Of a DNA stretch of 64,000 nucleotides, positions 10,543 through 25,061 are shown piece after piece. The stretch is from NCBI RefSeq assembly GCF_000002985.6, contig NC_003281.10:4154001-4218000 (forward strand), in the 5' to 3' direction. Positions within the stretch are counted from its first letter, which is position 1. The number at the start of each line of letters is the position of its first letter. The notes under the pieces were generated by a model. That model worked only from the letters and a program-made list of their open reading frames with translations, did not search any database and was not told the origin of the DNA. The position numbers and the translations under genes are program-made. The stretch is from Caenorhabditis elegans. Lineage: Eukaryota; Nematoda; Chromadorea; Rhabditida; Rhabditidae.

Positions 10543-12833
10543 TTAGACGAATAGAAGCCAGAAAAGCATAAAAAATCCAATATATTTGAAAATATTCGAC
10601 AAATATTCCTCTTCTTGAGCCATTCTTGATCCCGGTGCAGCTGATTCTCCGTGTCCACGGGGTCCTGAAAATTTTCGGTTTTTTTTCAGAGAAAAATCGA
10701 AAATTTTTGCTTTTCTGGTTAAAATTATAGAGTTAGAGTTTTCCAAATGTTTATACATTTTTTGTTTGTTTTTATTTTCTGAAATTTTTCTAACAAAGTT
10801 TTTTTTTCTAATGTTATCAAATCTGGCAAAATTTCAGAATTTTTCAGAAATTCTAGTTTTTTTAATTATTAAATTTTTTATTTTTTACAGTTTCCTCGTA
10901 TTTTTTTAGTAAATTTTTTCAGAATTTTAGAATTTTCCTATTTAAAAAATGTAAAAATCAAAAAAACAAATTTAAATAAGTTCTTTTTTTTTAATTCTTT
11001 AATAGAAAAAAAACTTTTTTCTTGGATTTTTCTGATTTTTCTTCAAAAATAATCGAAAAATCTGGAATTTTCCCTAAAACTCTAATTACCATGTGTATGT
11101 CCATGAGTATGTGCATGTGTACCATCATTTCCGTCATTTCCTCCACCATTTCCACCACCAGCTGCTGCTGCTCCTTGATTACCATTTCCAAAGAATGAAG
11201 CAACAAATGACAATGGGAAGATGCCTTGAATGAAAGGTAGCATGAACATCAACGGGAACAGACCATTCACCGTACCAATTCCAAATGAAAAATGCACATT
11301 TGGTCCGCCGCCGCCCATCATTCCGCCATCGCCACCCCAATTGAAACCGGCAAATGATTGCTGAAAGAGGGTTTTCGAGATTTTGTTAGTTTTTGGGTGT
11401 GTGTGTGTTATGCGCTTTTTGGGATTATTTTGGTATTTATTTAGATTTTTTAATAAATTATAAATTGGTTATTTTTTCTTAAAGAAAAATTGTGCAAAAA
11501 GCAAACATTTTGTCAGCTTTCTAAAAAGTTCGAAAATTTTTTTTTTTTTTTTGAAAAATTTATGTTTAAAAACACTTGGCTTTTTATCGTGTTTTTGGCT
11601 TAAAAATTTCCTTTAGCAATTGTTTTCTTTTTTCTCTTTTTATTATTTATTTAAAAAAGAAATTATGTGTTTGAAAGAGACATTAATTTCCGATAAAACT
11701 ATATTTGCCGAACATTTAAGAAAAATTCGGTTAAAATTATAGAAAACACTTTCCAATAAAACCGGTCTTTTTGTTATAATCATGTGAAATTTTTCTTCTT
11801 TTTTTCATTTAAAAAAAAGTAAAATTTGATGATGATGATGAGAAAATTGAAAAAAATAGCATAATGTCTTTTTTTAAGTAGTTCAGAAGTGTTAATCAGT
11901 GCATGAGTAGTGCATACCGGTGGTGGTTCACTTCGTTGTCCTTTTGGACGTGGTGGAACTTTTTTACGTGGATCCGATGAATCGCCACCTCTTCCATAGA
12001 TCGGTACAACTTTATTCCCATCAATTGCACTTTTACACACTGGACAAACTTGATTATTTGGACGAGTATCAAGCCATTGACTCAGACATGGCCAACAAAA
12101 AAGATGTCCACATAGGGAAACGACTGCATCTTTTGCTGCGTCCAAACAAATATTACATTCAAATCTGCAAAATTACGATTATTAAATTTTGGAAATTCTG
12201 GAAACTTGTATTTTTAGAAACGGTGAAAATACGAAAAATTTGAAAAGAGTCAGTTTTTAAAATTCTTCGATTTTTTTGTCAATTTTTCGGGAAAATTATT
12301 AGTTTTGATAACTTTTTTTTGAAGACATACTGCTTGTAAATTCAAAACTTAGGCCATTTTCGTTTTTCCTACTTTTTTTGAAATTTTTGAAAATAACTGT
12401 AATATTTTCTGTCGGATTTTTTTTCTCGTATTTCGGTTTCTTGTTGATTTTCCGGAAAACTCCTTTTTTAAAAATAATTTTCGGTTATCTTTGAATCTGT
12501 TCTCATTAAAATCAAAACATTTCTGGTTAATTCGTAGTTTTTCGGATGTTTTAAAGTGTCGTAAAAGTATTTAGATAAACTGCCGTTTTTTGAAAATTTA
12601 CAGCAAAAATAGAGAAATTATTCGGAAAAATAATTAAAAAAAAAAAACAGAAAATATGTAATTTTAGATTTCTCAAAAAAAATTAATCAATAAAAATTCG
12701 TTTTTTTAATTTCCGGTCATTTGTTATGTCTAACGATTAAAACATCGATTTTTTTCTAAATTTACCTCGCAGATTCATCTTTATTACTGGAGCTCGTGGG
12801 CTCCTCGGATGGAGCTTTCGTCTCCGACGCCAT
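10543..12833 (-). CDS. rnf-5: RING E3 ubiquitin ligase RNF5/RMA1
   Basis: RNF5 is an ER-membrane E3 ligase acting in ER-associated degradation; in C. elegans it also acts on muscle attachment proteins. Exons are 12833-12766, 12164-11918, 11360-11090 and 10664-10543 (708 nt, 235 aa). The C3HC4 RING finger lies at about residues 26-67 ([27 protein letters not shown]). A Pro/Arg linker follows ([16 protein letters not shown]), then a Gly-rich region with a hydrophobic stretch ([18 protein letters not shown]) and a His repeat ([10 protein letters not shown]). The C-terminal tail has the membrane anchor [13 protein letters not shown]. Upstream of the ATG, TTTCAG then AGTTCGGAGCCA suggests trans-splicing. 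It lies 218 bp after ccdc-55. Confidence 0.95.
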
Positions 12834-13050
12834 TGGCTCCGAACTCTGAAATTCCTTATTTAATTCTCTCTGAAATCACGTATTAAAATATATAAAAATG
12901 GTAGAGATAACCATAGAAGTTTTTAAAAAATGAACATTGGAAATTGAAATTGGATATTTCATTAGGTCTGGAATTGGAAAATTGGGAGATTGGAATTTTA
13001 ACCAGCAATTGAAAAAAACAAACAAAGAAAAAATAAATAAAAATTAAATT

Positions 13051-14765
13051 TTACAATGGAGGTACAACAATTCCTTGCTCCTTTCTCTCGAAATATCTTT
13101 GCCTCGCTGCCTCAATATCTTCTTCTGTATTCCGCTGCTTCAGAATTTCTTTGAGTCCGTCTAATCTTGCTTCTTTATCGATTTTCTTCGGCTTCAGCTT
13201 ATCTTTAAGCGAGATTTTCGGCGCTTTTTCAGATTTTTCAGATTTCCCTTCAGGCGATCTTCTACTCCCTGATTCTCTCGATTCTATGGACTTCCTTGAA
13301 GTTGGTGACGGGCTTGAAGTCCTTCTCCGAGCTCGTGGAGCTCTTGCACCTTCATCATCTGAAGATGGAGGTGTTGGAGTGTAGTTTCGCTGACGGATTC
13401 TCTCTGCGTGAGTCGTTGCTTTTTTTTTTGATACCGTATTCAGGCCAGGTTTAAGATCTCCTTCGAAATTTTTTTGTGGAGGTTTTGGTGCTTTTTCCTC
13501 GTCAGAATCATCGGAATAAATTGATTTTTTAAGCTTTTCGGCTGGTTTCTTATCCGATTTTTCCGGTTTCGGATCAATTTCTTCATCAGAATCTTCCCGT
13601 TTTCTCACATTTTTCTGCTCTTTCTTCCTCTGTTTAATAGCTGTAGGATCTCTTGCCAAATCGTTTAAAAGCGTCCTTCCCATACCAATTTCCCATAATT
13701 TCTGTTTCTGAACACTTGTCATATCATTAAAAGCAGCTTCTTCAGCTTCTTGTTCCCGATGTTTCTTCACTTCTTCCTGTTGCTTACGGTATGCTCCAGT
13801 TACAAAAACTTCTTTATCATCAAATTCATCGCCTTCTTTCTCTCGTTCTCTGAGTTGTTGGCGTTCTTCACGAGAAAATTGTTCGAGTTGGCGACGAGCA
13901 TGGGCTTTAATGATGTTCTCCGCGTATTTCGATTCACGATTTTTGTCCGCTTTTCGAGCTTCTTCTTTCTGCAAAAACAAAGCTGTTAGTTGAATTTTTC
14001 AGCCTAAAAATACTGAAACTTCTGAAACAAACCATTTTTGGTTAAAGATGTGTTTTTTTTTCTTTTTTAACGAAAAATTTTCGATTCTCTAAAAACCCGA
14101 AAAATCGAAAATGTTCGTTTATTCTTGTCCATTTTTTAGATTTAAAAAAATATCAAAATTGTTAGTGGAAACTTATTATATAAATTGTTTTATTTGTTGA
14201 AAATTTTTTTTTCATATTTTCTTATCGAAAATTCTTTGTTAATGGTTTTAAAATCTACACTTTTTCGTTTTATTTTTAGTATTTTTTTTTTCGATTTTCA
14301 ACTTTTCGAGCCCTCACTTTTTCATTCTTAATCGCCTGAATTTCATCGTAATTCCCGTCATAATCGAAAATCGTCGGATCCTCGGCTTCTGCCTTTTGAT
14401 GTTCTCGTTCTGCTGCTTTTTGCACACGAATAACTGAAGCTGATGCCATATTGGTAGCTGTGGCTGGCTGAAAAGTAAGAAATTTATAATTCAGAAATTT
14501 ATAAAAGCTTTTCTAAATCGAAAAATAGTCAAAAACTAAAAATGTTTAAAATTGCTAGTAGGAAAAAATTATTTTTGATAATTTTCGGTCATTTCTTTGT
14601 TGTTTGAAAACTTTTTCTCCTACACTAAATTTTTCAAACTTCTCTGAATTTTACCACATTATCATCATCATCATCGTCTCCAAAAACACTGGAAACTCGA
14701 ATTGGAGCAGCTTTCGGTTCATCTTTTTTCCGAATATTTAATCCTACATGCCGTTTTGATGCCAT
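13051..14765 (-). CDS. ccdc-55: Nuclear speckle splicing regulator (NSRP1/CCDC55)
   Basis: NSRP1 homologues are nuclear-speckle proteins that influence alternative splicing. Exons are 14765-14655, 14467-14318 and 13968-13051 (1179 nt, 392 aa). The N-terminus (MASKRHVGLNIRKK, then an Asp run) leads into FDYDGNYDEIQ and the long Glu/Arg/Lys coiled coil typical of DUF2040 (ESKYAENIIKAHARR, FVTGAYRKQQEE). The C-terminal half is low-complexity and Ser/Lys/Glu-rich (RRRTSSPSPTSRKS), with SR-like character. The C-terminus RYFERKEQGIVVPPL is also family-typical. The ATG directly follows TTTTTAG, so the trans-splice acceptor abuts the start. It lies 324 bp after rnf-121 and 218 bp before rnf-5. Confidence 0.92.
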
Positions 14766-15088
14766 CTAAAAACTTTTTTATTTTATTTTTCCAATTAAAA
14801 GAATCCAAAGGATACAGTTTCAGATATAAAACACCGCTGTGAACGGGAATTGGAAATAAAAATTAAACAGGAAGAATAAATAAAGTCGTAATTTTTTTTT
14901 CAAAGAAATCAGAAAAATCACCCGGTGCCCGGCAAAAAAGAAGTAACGAGAAAAAATGAAAAAACGAGAATAAAAATGCAATTGGAATGACAATTTTTGT
15001 GTGTATTTGTGACTATTTGATAACTTTGGGATGCAGTTAGAAATTATTAAATAAAAATAAATAAGTAAAAATTAAAATAAAAAGATTC

Positions 15089-16939
<1,851 letters not shown>

Positions 16940-16947
16940 TCTATGGC

Positions 16948-17335
16948 CTGAAAAAATAGAAATTATTTTGGAAAACGTTATTGATTTTTCGAGAAGGTAA
17001 AGCGGACTCCCGCGTGGAAAGTGACCAATTTTAAAAATTGAACGAAAAAAACACTTTAAATTCAATAATTGATAAAAATAGTTGAGTTGGTTAACTTTGC
17101 GACAAGGAAATGTCGGAGAAAGATTTGCGGTGAAAATCGAAATAAAATAGGAGAATGTCATCTGCGCGCGGCATATCTGCAAATCTTGTGTGCCAGGGTT
17201 GCAAAGAACGCTCCGCCCACAAACATTCGAATGCAAATTTTGGCGTTTTGCTTCTTTTTTCTCTTTTTTCTGTATAACCAAACAAATATATTTTATATTA
17301 TCCCTTTTTAGAGCAAATTTATCTTTTTTTTTCAG
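16948..17335. promoter_or_regulatory. Bidirectional promoter region between rnf-121 and SAP18
   Basis: About 390 bp separate the divergent acceptors: CAG at 16948-16950 read on the minus strand, and TTTTTCAG ending at 17335 on the plus strand. It contains a GC-rich patch (CTGCGCGCGGCATATCTGC) near 17161-17179. I could not assign a specific factor site. Confidence 0.5.
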
Positions 17336-17339
17336 AAAA

Positions 17340-18065
17340 ATGAGCAACGGTCAACTCGTGTCTCAGGTGACAGTTGGTCACGATAAACCATTAGATCGTG
17401 AGAAAGTATGTCCGATGCTTCTTCGCGTCTTCGTTGCTAATAATCGTCATAATCCGATGAGCGAGTACAATAGTAGAAATGGAGGATCTGTTCCACCCAG
17501 CGAACTTCAAATGCATACTTGGTACGCGGTAGAAATAGAAAAATTAGTACTATTTGGCCGAAATTATAGAACTTTTGTCTAATATTTTCAATAATACATT
17601 CAAACTTGTAAGTTTGGTTAACCTGAAGTATTTTTTTTATTTTCAGGATGGACTGTTCTCTGCGTGAATTGACCAGTCTAATCAAAGAAGTGAATCCGGA
17701 CGCTAGAAGAAAGGGCACCACATTCGATTTCGCTATTGTGCAGGCAGACCGCGGCTCGCCAAGATACATTCTACGCGATGTGGGAAACACGACGAATGGA
17801 GAGCGTGGCATTGATGACAACAAAACTGTATGTGATTTTTGACACCACGGAACCATTAGAATTTTATTTGAATTCGGAAATAATATCTCCAATATTAAAT
17901 TCGTTTTGATTGAACTTTGTTTTTCAGCTACAACAATGCAAATTCGAAGTCGGTGATTTCGTCGACGTCGCGATTTCCTTGCCAAGTCAAGGACGTCGTT
18001 TCAATAACCGGGAGCAGGGAGACCGTTTCGATCATCGTCAACGCCAACGTAGTCCGATTCGCTAG
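17340..18065 (+). CDS. SAP18, Sin3-associated / ASAP complex subunit
   Basis: SAP18 is a ubiquitin-fold adaptor found with the Sin3-HDAC corepressor and in the ASAP/PSAP complexes on the exon junction complex. Exons are 17340-17521, 17647-17827 and 17928-18065 (501 nt, 166 aa; family length about 150-170). Family landmarks are DREKVCPMLLRVF, then HNPMSEY, PPSELQMHTWMDCSLREL, the TSLIKEVNPDARRKG helix, and FDFAIV. The KFEVGDFVDVAI segment is followed by an Arg/Gln-rich tail ending QRQRSPIR. A TTTTTTTCAG acceptor four bases before the ATG indicates trans-splicing. The first ATG after the acceptor was chosen as start. Confidence 0.92.
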
Positions 18066-18768
18066 ACGCCTAACTGTGTGTTAAAATTCAATGATACTCT
18101 TCTGTATTTATTAATGTGTCGATTCTTTTTTTTATAACGTGCAATGTAATATTCTGCGTAAATCATGTTTTCCTTTACAATTGTTCAACATACTTAACAA
18201 TTTACAACAAAGTTTACTTTCACATTTACTGGTCAAAATTGCAAGCTATTTAATTTTAAAAAAGTTTTGTTTTGTGATTATGCAAAAATCGGAAAAATGA
18301 TCGCGATCAAACTGCTTTCAGCGAAAACTAAAATTTCTTCTCGAATAATTTATTGCTTAATAAATGATAATGGACGGGGGGTAGAGCAAGTAAGATTATT
18401 GAAAATCGAAATTTCCAAAAACGTTCTAATTGGAAGTTTCTTTCGCCTTCGAAAACTCCTAATAAGAAAGTTGGAGGAAATTCGCACAGAAAAAAAGGCA
18501 GGTAAAACAGGAGTATCTACTATTCAAACTATGTGTCAATGTACTCTACTCTAGATTAAATTACAAAAGGATTCTTAGTTGAAATTATAAAAACATAAAG
18601 GGGAATACGATACAATTATGGGGAAAAATGTAATAAAGAATGTTCAGAAAAACAAAAGCATGGGAATTTAAGTACTTGTATAGAGAGTAGGTATAGGGTA
18701 GTGGATAAAAAATGTTGGTAATATGTAAAGGGGGTGAATACGTGACAATAAAAGAGAGAATCTCGGGA
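18066..18768. other. Convergent 3' regions of SAP18 and hrde-1
   Basis: No gene supported. The two neighbours end toward each other. AATAAA occurs at 18359-18364 on the plus strand and its complement TTTATT near 18348 for the minus strand. An open frame at 18267-18554 starts without ATG and looks fortuitous. Confidence 0.6.
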
Positions 18769-21700
18769 TTACGCCCAGAAGTTTCGCTTCGGAATGGTCA
18801 TTCCGTTCATTGCAACGGACATCTCATCAACAATGGCTGCCGCCAGTTCTTCTCGCATGTCTTCGTTGATGAGTTCCGAATGGTCTTTGATGATGCGGTT
18901 CTCAACTGCTTGCAAATTCACGTAACGCCTGGAAACATTTGTTTTTGATAAAGATTTTTAGGAAAATAAACTATTACTGATGAATTTTGTAATTGTTGCG
19001 TCCTCGTTTAGCCAGATTTTCTGCCGCATAAAGAACATCTGGAACCGATGGTGGCTGGTAGGACACTTGATGACCGAATGCGCGGAAGTACGTCAAGTGC
19101 ATGAGCTCGTTTTTAGACCATTTGGCATCATTGACAAGGATCGTGTACTTGCACGGACGAACGGTACCCTAAAAGAAACTTTCATTTAATAAATTAACTA
19201 ATGAACAACTTACAATAAGCGGCGTCTGTGAAGACAAAATGAACTCGTCGTATCCGTAGGATGTCAGGACATTCTCGACACATGTTCCAGATGGGATGTT
19301 CTGATCCGTCGCTCTGTTGCCACTGATACATGATGGAAAAACGCGAGCATGTGAAGCTCTTTGTGCGATGATCACCACGAGATGTGGACGGTATCCGGGC
19401 TGAATCTTGTCAAATGTTCGTCGCATCTCTTCGACTTCTTCCTTAACACGATTGAAGTTTCCTTCTCCAGCACCAACACGATAGATGACGATTCTTGTTG
19501 GGAGTGTCTTCGAATGCTCCTTGTACGATCTGACACACTTTGGGAAGAATTCATCAAGTTTTTGAAGTTTGTACTCCTTTTGGGTTTGAAGGTATGTGAA
19601 GCCTCCGAGCTGCGTCGAGTTGGTCAGGGAATACGAGACTCCAACAACTGATGGCTCACCATCCATTTGTGATCTACTGCGATCGAACAAAGTGCGTGAT
19701 GCGCCATGAGAAATCTCGAATCCGATGAATTGTACATGTTCGAGAAGTTTCTTTCTCAATGTTTCATTGTTTGAGCACACTGCTTTTCCACGCACAGCAT
19801 TCGGGATCTCGACGAAGAAGTTGGTTCCACCACACTTGAGGTTGAACTTTCTCATGACGTTGTCAATCGTTTGGCGTCCACCTTGACCTCCCATCATTTT
19901 ATCGACAGTCTGTTGACACAATTGGATTGTTTGCAGGCCAATCGATTCCTCAAAGTATTTGAGTATGTCGTGAACATCCGGCTTCTTCTCCCTTGCTATT
20001 CCAACAAGAATGTCCACTCTATCATCGAGCCATTTCTTCATCAGATTTTGGATAGCAACGGAATCACTGGAGTTCAATTCACGGATGGACCAATCTCGCG
20101 AGTCCTTTTCGACCGTGATTCCATTGTCACGACAGAAATTGGACAGCTTGTCGCAGAAATCTCTGAAAATAGAATATTATAAAGCAGAAGAAAACAACGT
20201 TCGACTTACTCGGCCTGTCTCATTTGGATACAGTTGTCAAAGACAACAATACCAATTTTTCTGATCCGTGCTGGTTCGACAAACTTGTCCTGTGTGCGGA
20301 ACGCTGGACGGCTCATGTCAGGCATGTAAGTCTGGCCCTTGAACTTGATTTGAGCTGGTGGGAGGAGCTTCGCAGTCATTTGGATTGGCTCAGTCGACAT
20401 CAGTTTGATTCCGAAAGCATCCATGTACTTATTTTGTTCAAGCTTCAAGTTGTCGCGGAGAATATCTTGAACCAACTTCACATGATGCTGTGGCATAGAC
20501 GCATTTCTTCCTGTCATCGCCGATTGTACTGTCGGGCTCATCTTGTTGACCTTGATCCGCTGGCCTGGAGCAATTCGAAGCAACTCCATTGGGAAGAAAG
20601 ATTCATGTTTGAATCTTTTTGAGACGACGAGAGGAAGTCTCGGATATTTCAGCTTGATGTTGTACTGCAACAGGAAATATTCCGCCACGGTGACCTCGCG
20701 TTCTCCCTTGTCGTCCTTCATCATGAACGAAGTGCTACAAAACAAATTGTTATCACGCTGATGATAACTATCGAATAACTTACTTCTCAGCATTGTTCTC
20801 GGCAATCGAGGATACGCGAATAAGGTTACCCTTCAAGTGAGTGCATTCCACGTCCAATCCTTTGAGTGCTTCTTCAATGCATCGCTTCGTGTTTCCTCTT
20901 TCGCCAAAAGCGTGTTCCAACTCAGCAGCATCACTCGGAGAGTAGTCCGCTCCATTTGAAGAACCACTGTCTCGACGGGAATCGTACATGTCGCGACGTC
21001 CTCTGCTTTCATCTCGGTACCTGTCGTTGCCACCTCGGTTTCCATAGACACCACGAAAGTCTCTCGAGTCGGAACGGCCGCCACGGTATCCACCACGAGA
21101 GTCTCGCGAGTCACTTCTTCCGTATCCGCCTCTTCCACCGCCTCCACCTTTCATTTCGGATAACTTGTTGCTTGAAAACTTGATAACTGATGTATCCTTG
21201 TAAAATGGAGAAATCTTCGTATCAACCGTCATGAAAGCTTTGCCACCTCCGTTTTGCGATAGACGAGATACTTTCGCAAAACCTGAGCGGATCTCCGAAA
21301 TAGCATCAGGTTCCGAGTGTGGCGGAGAAAGACGTGGGAATGTGGCATTACCAAATTGTAAGTAATCCTCATTGTTGAGCTTTTGTGAAGTGACGATTTC
21401 GATAATACGAGTCAACTCCATACGATTAGCCTCCTCCTGGGCAACTTCTCCTTGGGTGTACACAAATCCGGCAGGTTTGAGAACAACAAGGTAAGAATCG
21501 TCCTTTCTGCGAGACAACTTCGACACGAATTTCCATTCTTCCTTCGGGAAGTCATCGATCGTCAACGTGACTTCTTCTTGATCGTCACCAGTGTAGACTC
21601 CCTCCGGAAGATAGAGAGTCGCAGCGCAGTCGTAAGCAAGGAAGTGGTGACTCTTTCCACTGAACTTCACCAGAAGCTTGTCATGTACTGTTCTCATGAT

Positions 21701-22153
21701 GTAGTATTGTGCCAAGCGACGGTTATGGGAATTGACACTGGAAAGTACTGATTTTGAGCGGTTATACAAATTAAATACTTACTCTCCCTTGGCCGCCAAA
21801 ACTCCAAGGTTGGCATTGATCTGTTTTCCGTTGCTGGAACAGACGATGACGTCAACTTGAAAGCGTTGGATCTTGTGGGGCATATCCTTGATGTCCACTG
21901 GAAACATGTTCATCTGAACATTCATCGTGTCCATCGTTGCGAAAGAGTCCCGTCCAATTGGTGTTGTTGACTTCGGAGTAGAGAACATTGGTGCTGAAAA
22001 AGACAATTTTGAACTCCTAGGCATAATGTTGATTCTAAACGAACCACTTCTCTTTGACGTCGGTTCGTCCTTGTCCTGATTCATTCGGTTGTCTCGTTTG
22101 GGAATCCTGTTGGAAGACGAACTTCCCATAATTTTGTCGAGCAAGTCGGCCAT
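18769..22153 (-). CDS. hrde-1: Nuclear WAGO Argonaute HRDE-1 (WAGO-9)
   Basis: HRDE-1 binds secondary 22G siRNAs and carries germline nuclear RNAi and transgenerational silencing. Exons are 22153-22045, 21993-21783, 21737-20784, 20734-20210, 20162-19214, 19168-18978 and 18928-18769, giving 1032 aa, the length I recall for the annotated protein. Keeping the in-frame 51-bp first intron would give 1049 aa. An RGG/SRD-rich insert sits at about residues 303-365. The PAZ region follows (LPLVVSKR, FPMELLRIAPGQR), then the Piwi domain from about 630 to the end (MTIPKRNFWA). The slicer residues are absent: GADVTHP is GFEISHG, IYRDG is IYRVG, and YAH is YAA. This is typical of WAGO Argonautes. TTTCAG six bases before the ATG suggests trans-splicing. 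Confidence 0.95.
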
Positions 22154-22602
22154 GTTTGACTGAAATAAGAAACGATGAAACGAAAAAACGATGCGAATTT
22201 CAGATGTAATTGAGATAAAACAGTGAAATTTACTAAGAAAAAGTAAATGAAACAAAAGCTTTACCGTCCTGATTGAGATTTTCAAGTAAAATGAGAAAAA
22301 ACGCAAGGAGAGAAATGAAATGAAAATAAATAAATTTTAGGCCAGAAAATTCGAGAAAACACATCCGTGGCGGTACAAAAGTTCAAATCGTGGCGCCACA
22401 TGCGTTGTAACAATAGAGCGCGCTTGCATTGTGATCTCTTCGAAAAATTTCACGTCTAGAAATCGAATTTTATTAGTTTTCAAAAACTTAACGACTATTC
22501 TGAACATTTCAAATAAAATAATAGAAAACAATATTTTTAAAAAATTAATTTGTTATGCTTCAATAAATATTAATTATTTAATTCATTTCTACAATCAAAA
22601 CG

Positions 22603-23566
22603 ATGCTGGTTTTTCAAGTTTTCTGCTTTTTCGTCTCTTTTCTGGCAAATTCAATAAAATGCGACATAATTCATCTCAAACATATGCCTAAAATTCTGAA
22701 GGAAAAGGCGTTGCTCGAAAAGCCGATAATTCCAAACAGGCTGCTCCAGCCATTCCTTAATGAATCAATTGCTCATATTTTGATGAATCCGTTAGCTGAA
22801 GTGAAGACGAATGCGACGGAAATTAAGTTTCTAAATTATCTAGAAGATAAAAAGAAATATGAACCCGATTGGACAATTCGAGAACTTGAAGATAAAATTG
22901 TGAGCTTAATAAGTCATTTTTCAAGTCTAGAAAAGAGTTTCAGAGCCTATCAGAACTGGTCAAGACTTGTCTAGAACACCACTCGTTTCTAGATCTTCCA
23001 GATTTATTTCCTCGTTTTCTGTGTGGTTTGTTAGCAGTGTATAGGGAACAGAACACGACAAGTCTTCCATATACTGGATCAATATTTTCTCGATCATCAA
23101 ATGCAGTAAAATTTCTAAATGATCCAGAGAATTATCCATGTCATTCTATGAATATGACTGATGTGGTGGCACTGGTGCCAGGAAGAATATACAGTGGATG
23201 TGTCAAGGATACGGTATCCTTTTCAACAAAATTCTGAAAATCCAGTTATCTGTTTAGGACCCTGAAAAATTCAGTCAATTCGATTCCGTCTTCATCATGT
23301 CTCATCCATTCCCAGATGTTCAAAAGTGTCAACAACCTGTGTCAGTGATGCCAAAATGCGAACTGCGATCGATGCTAGTGCAACACAAGATATTGTATCA
23401 GCAAAAAGATTGTTGCTGCGATTCCAACATGTGTGCCGTGCTCATCTTCACTCAGACCTCTTCACTGACTCCGCTTGTTTTAAAGACGATTGATTTGACG
23501 AGAGAGACGATGGTCCCGTTTCCAGTGACAACGACAGAGATCTCTTTAAATTCAATGTTTCAATAA
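22603..23566 (+). CDS. Secreted uncharacterised protein, 291 aa
   Basis: I do not recognise the family, which is probably nematode-restricted. Exons are 22603-22899, 22944-23213 and 23258-23566 (876 nt). The two introns are 44 bp each. The protein begins with a clear signal peptide, MLVFQVFCFFVSFLANSIKC. The C-terminal half is Cys-rich (YPCHSMNMTD, YSGCVKDT, VQKCQQP, MPKCELRS, DCCCDSNMC), suggesting disulfides and extracellular location. An N-glycosylation-type NTT lies at about residue 130. The stop codon overlaps CAATAAA, probably the poly(A) signal. It diverges from hrde-1 (450 bp apart) and converges on UTP11, 99 bp away. Confidence 0.75.
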
Positions 23567-23665
23567 AGTCAACAATTTCAATAACGCATAAAATGTAAAC
23601 TCAACAGCAAAAATTAACAAAAAAGAAGATTCAGAATAAAATGGGATTAAAAAAAAAGAAATTAA

Positions 23666-24676
<1,011 letters not shown>

Positions 24677-25061
24677 TTAGCTCAGGAGAACACAATACGA
24701 AAACAAAGAAATGAAAAATGGCTCAGAAAGTATTTGAATTGTTTTCAAACATAAGAAACATAAATTTAAATTAAAGATGACAAAAAAAGTTTAATCTTTC
24801 ATGTTAAAACTGAATATTCAGTGGAGTGACATATAAAAACTTCGGTCACCATGCAATACCTAGTAACAAAGATTCGGAGAACAGAAAACATTAAAGAAAA
24901 CTGGGAAGGAATGATTGACCCGGCACGGGATGGTCCTAAAATTACAAGGGAAAATAATTTTACACCGAGAAAAAAAATGATGATACCATTGACAGCAAAA
25001 AAAAAAACGAAAAGAAAACAAAGAAGTTATAAGTATGAAAGTGACTAGATTTTTAAAAGAT

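Noticed and set aside
18267-18554. Plus-strand frame of 95 codons between SAP18 and hrde-1
   Set aside because: It starts at TTG, lies where two 3'UTRs converge, and has random-looking composition.
20866-21183. Long frames opposite and within hrde-1, including a Thr/Val/Glu-rich one
   Set aside because: They are shadows of the hrde-1 RGG-encoding exon in other frames.
24851-25048. Plus-strand frame of 65 codons between UTP11 and the mitochondrial carrier
   Set aside because: Lys-rich low-complexity translation of A-rich DNA on the strand opposite two flanking genes; no splice or homology support.
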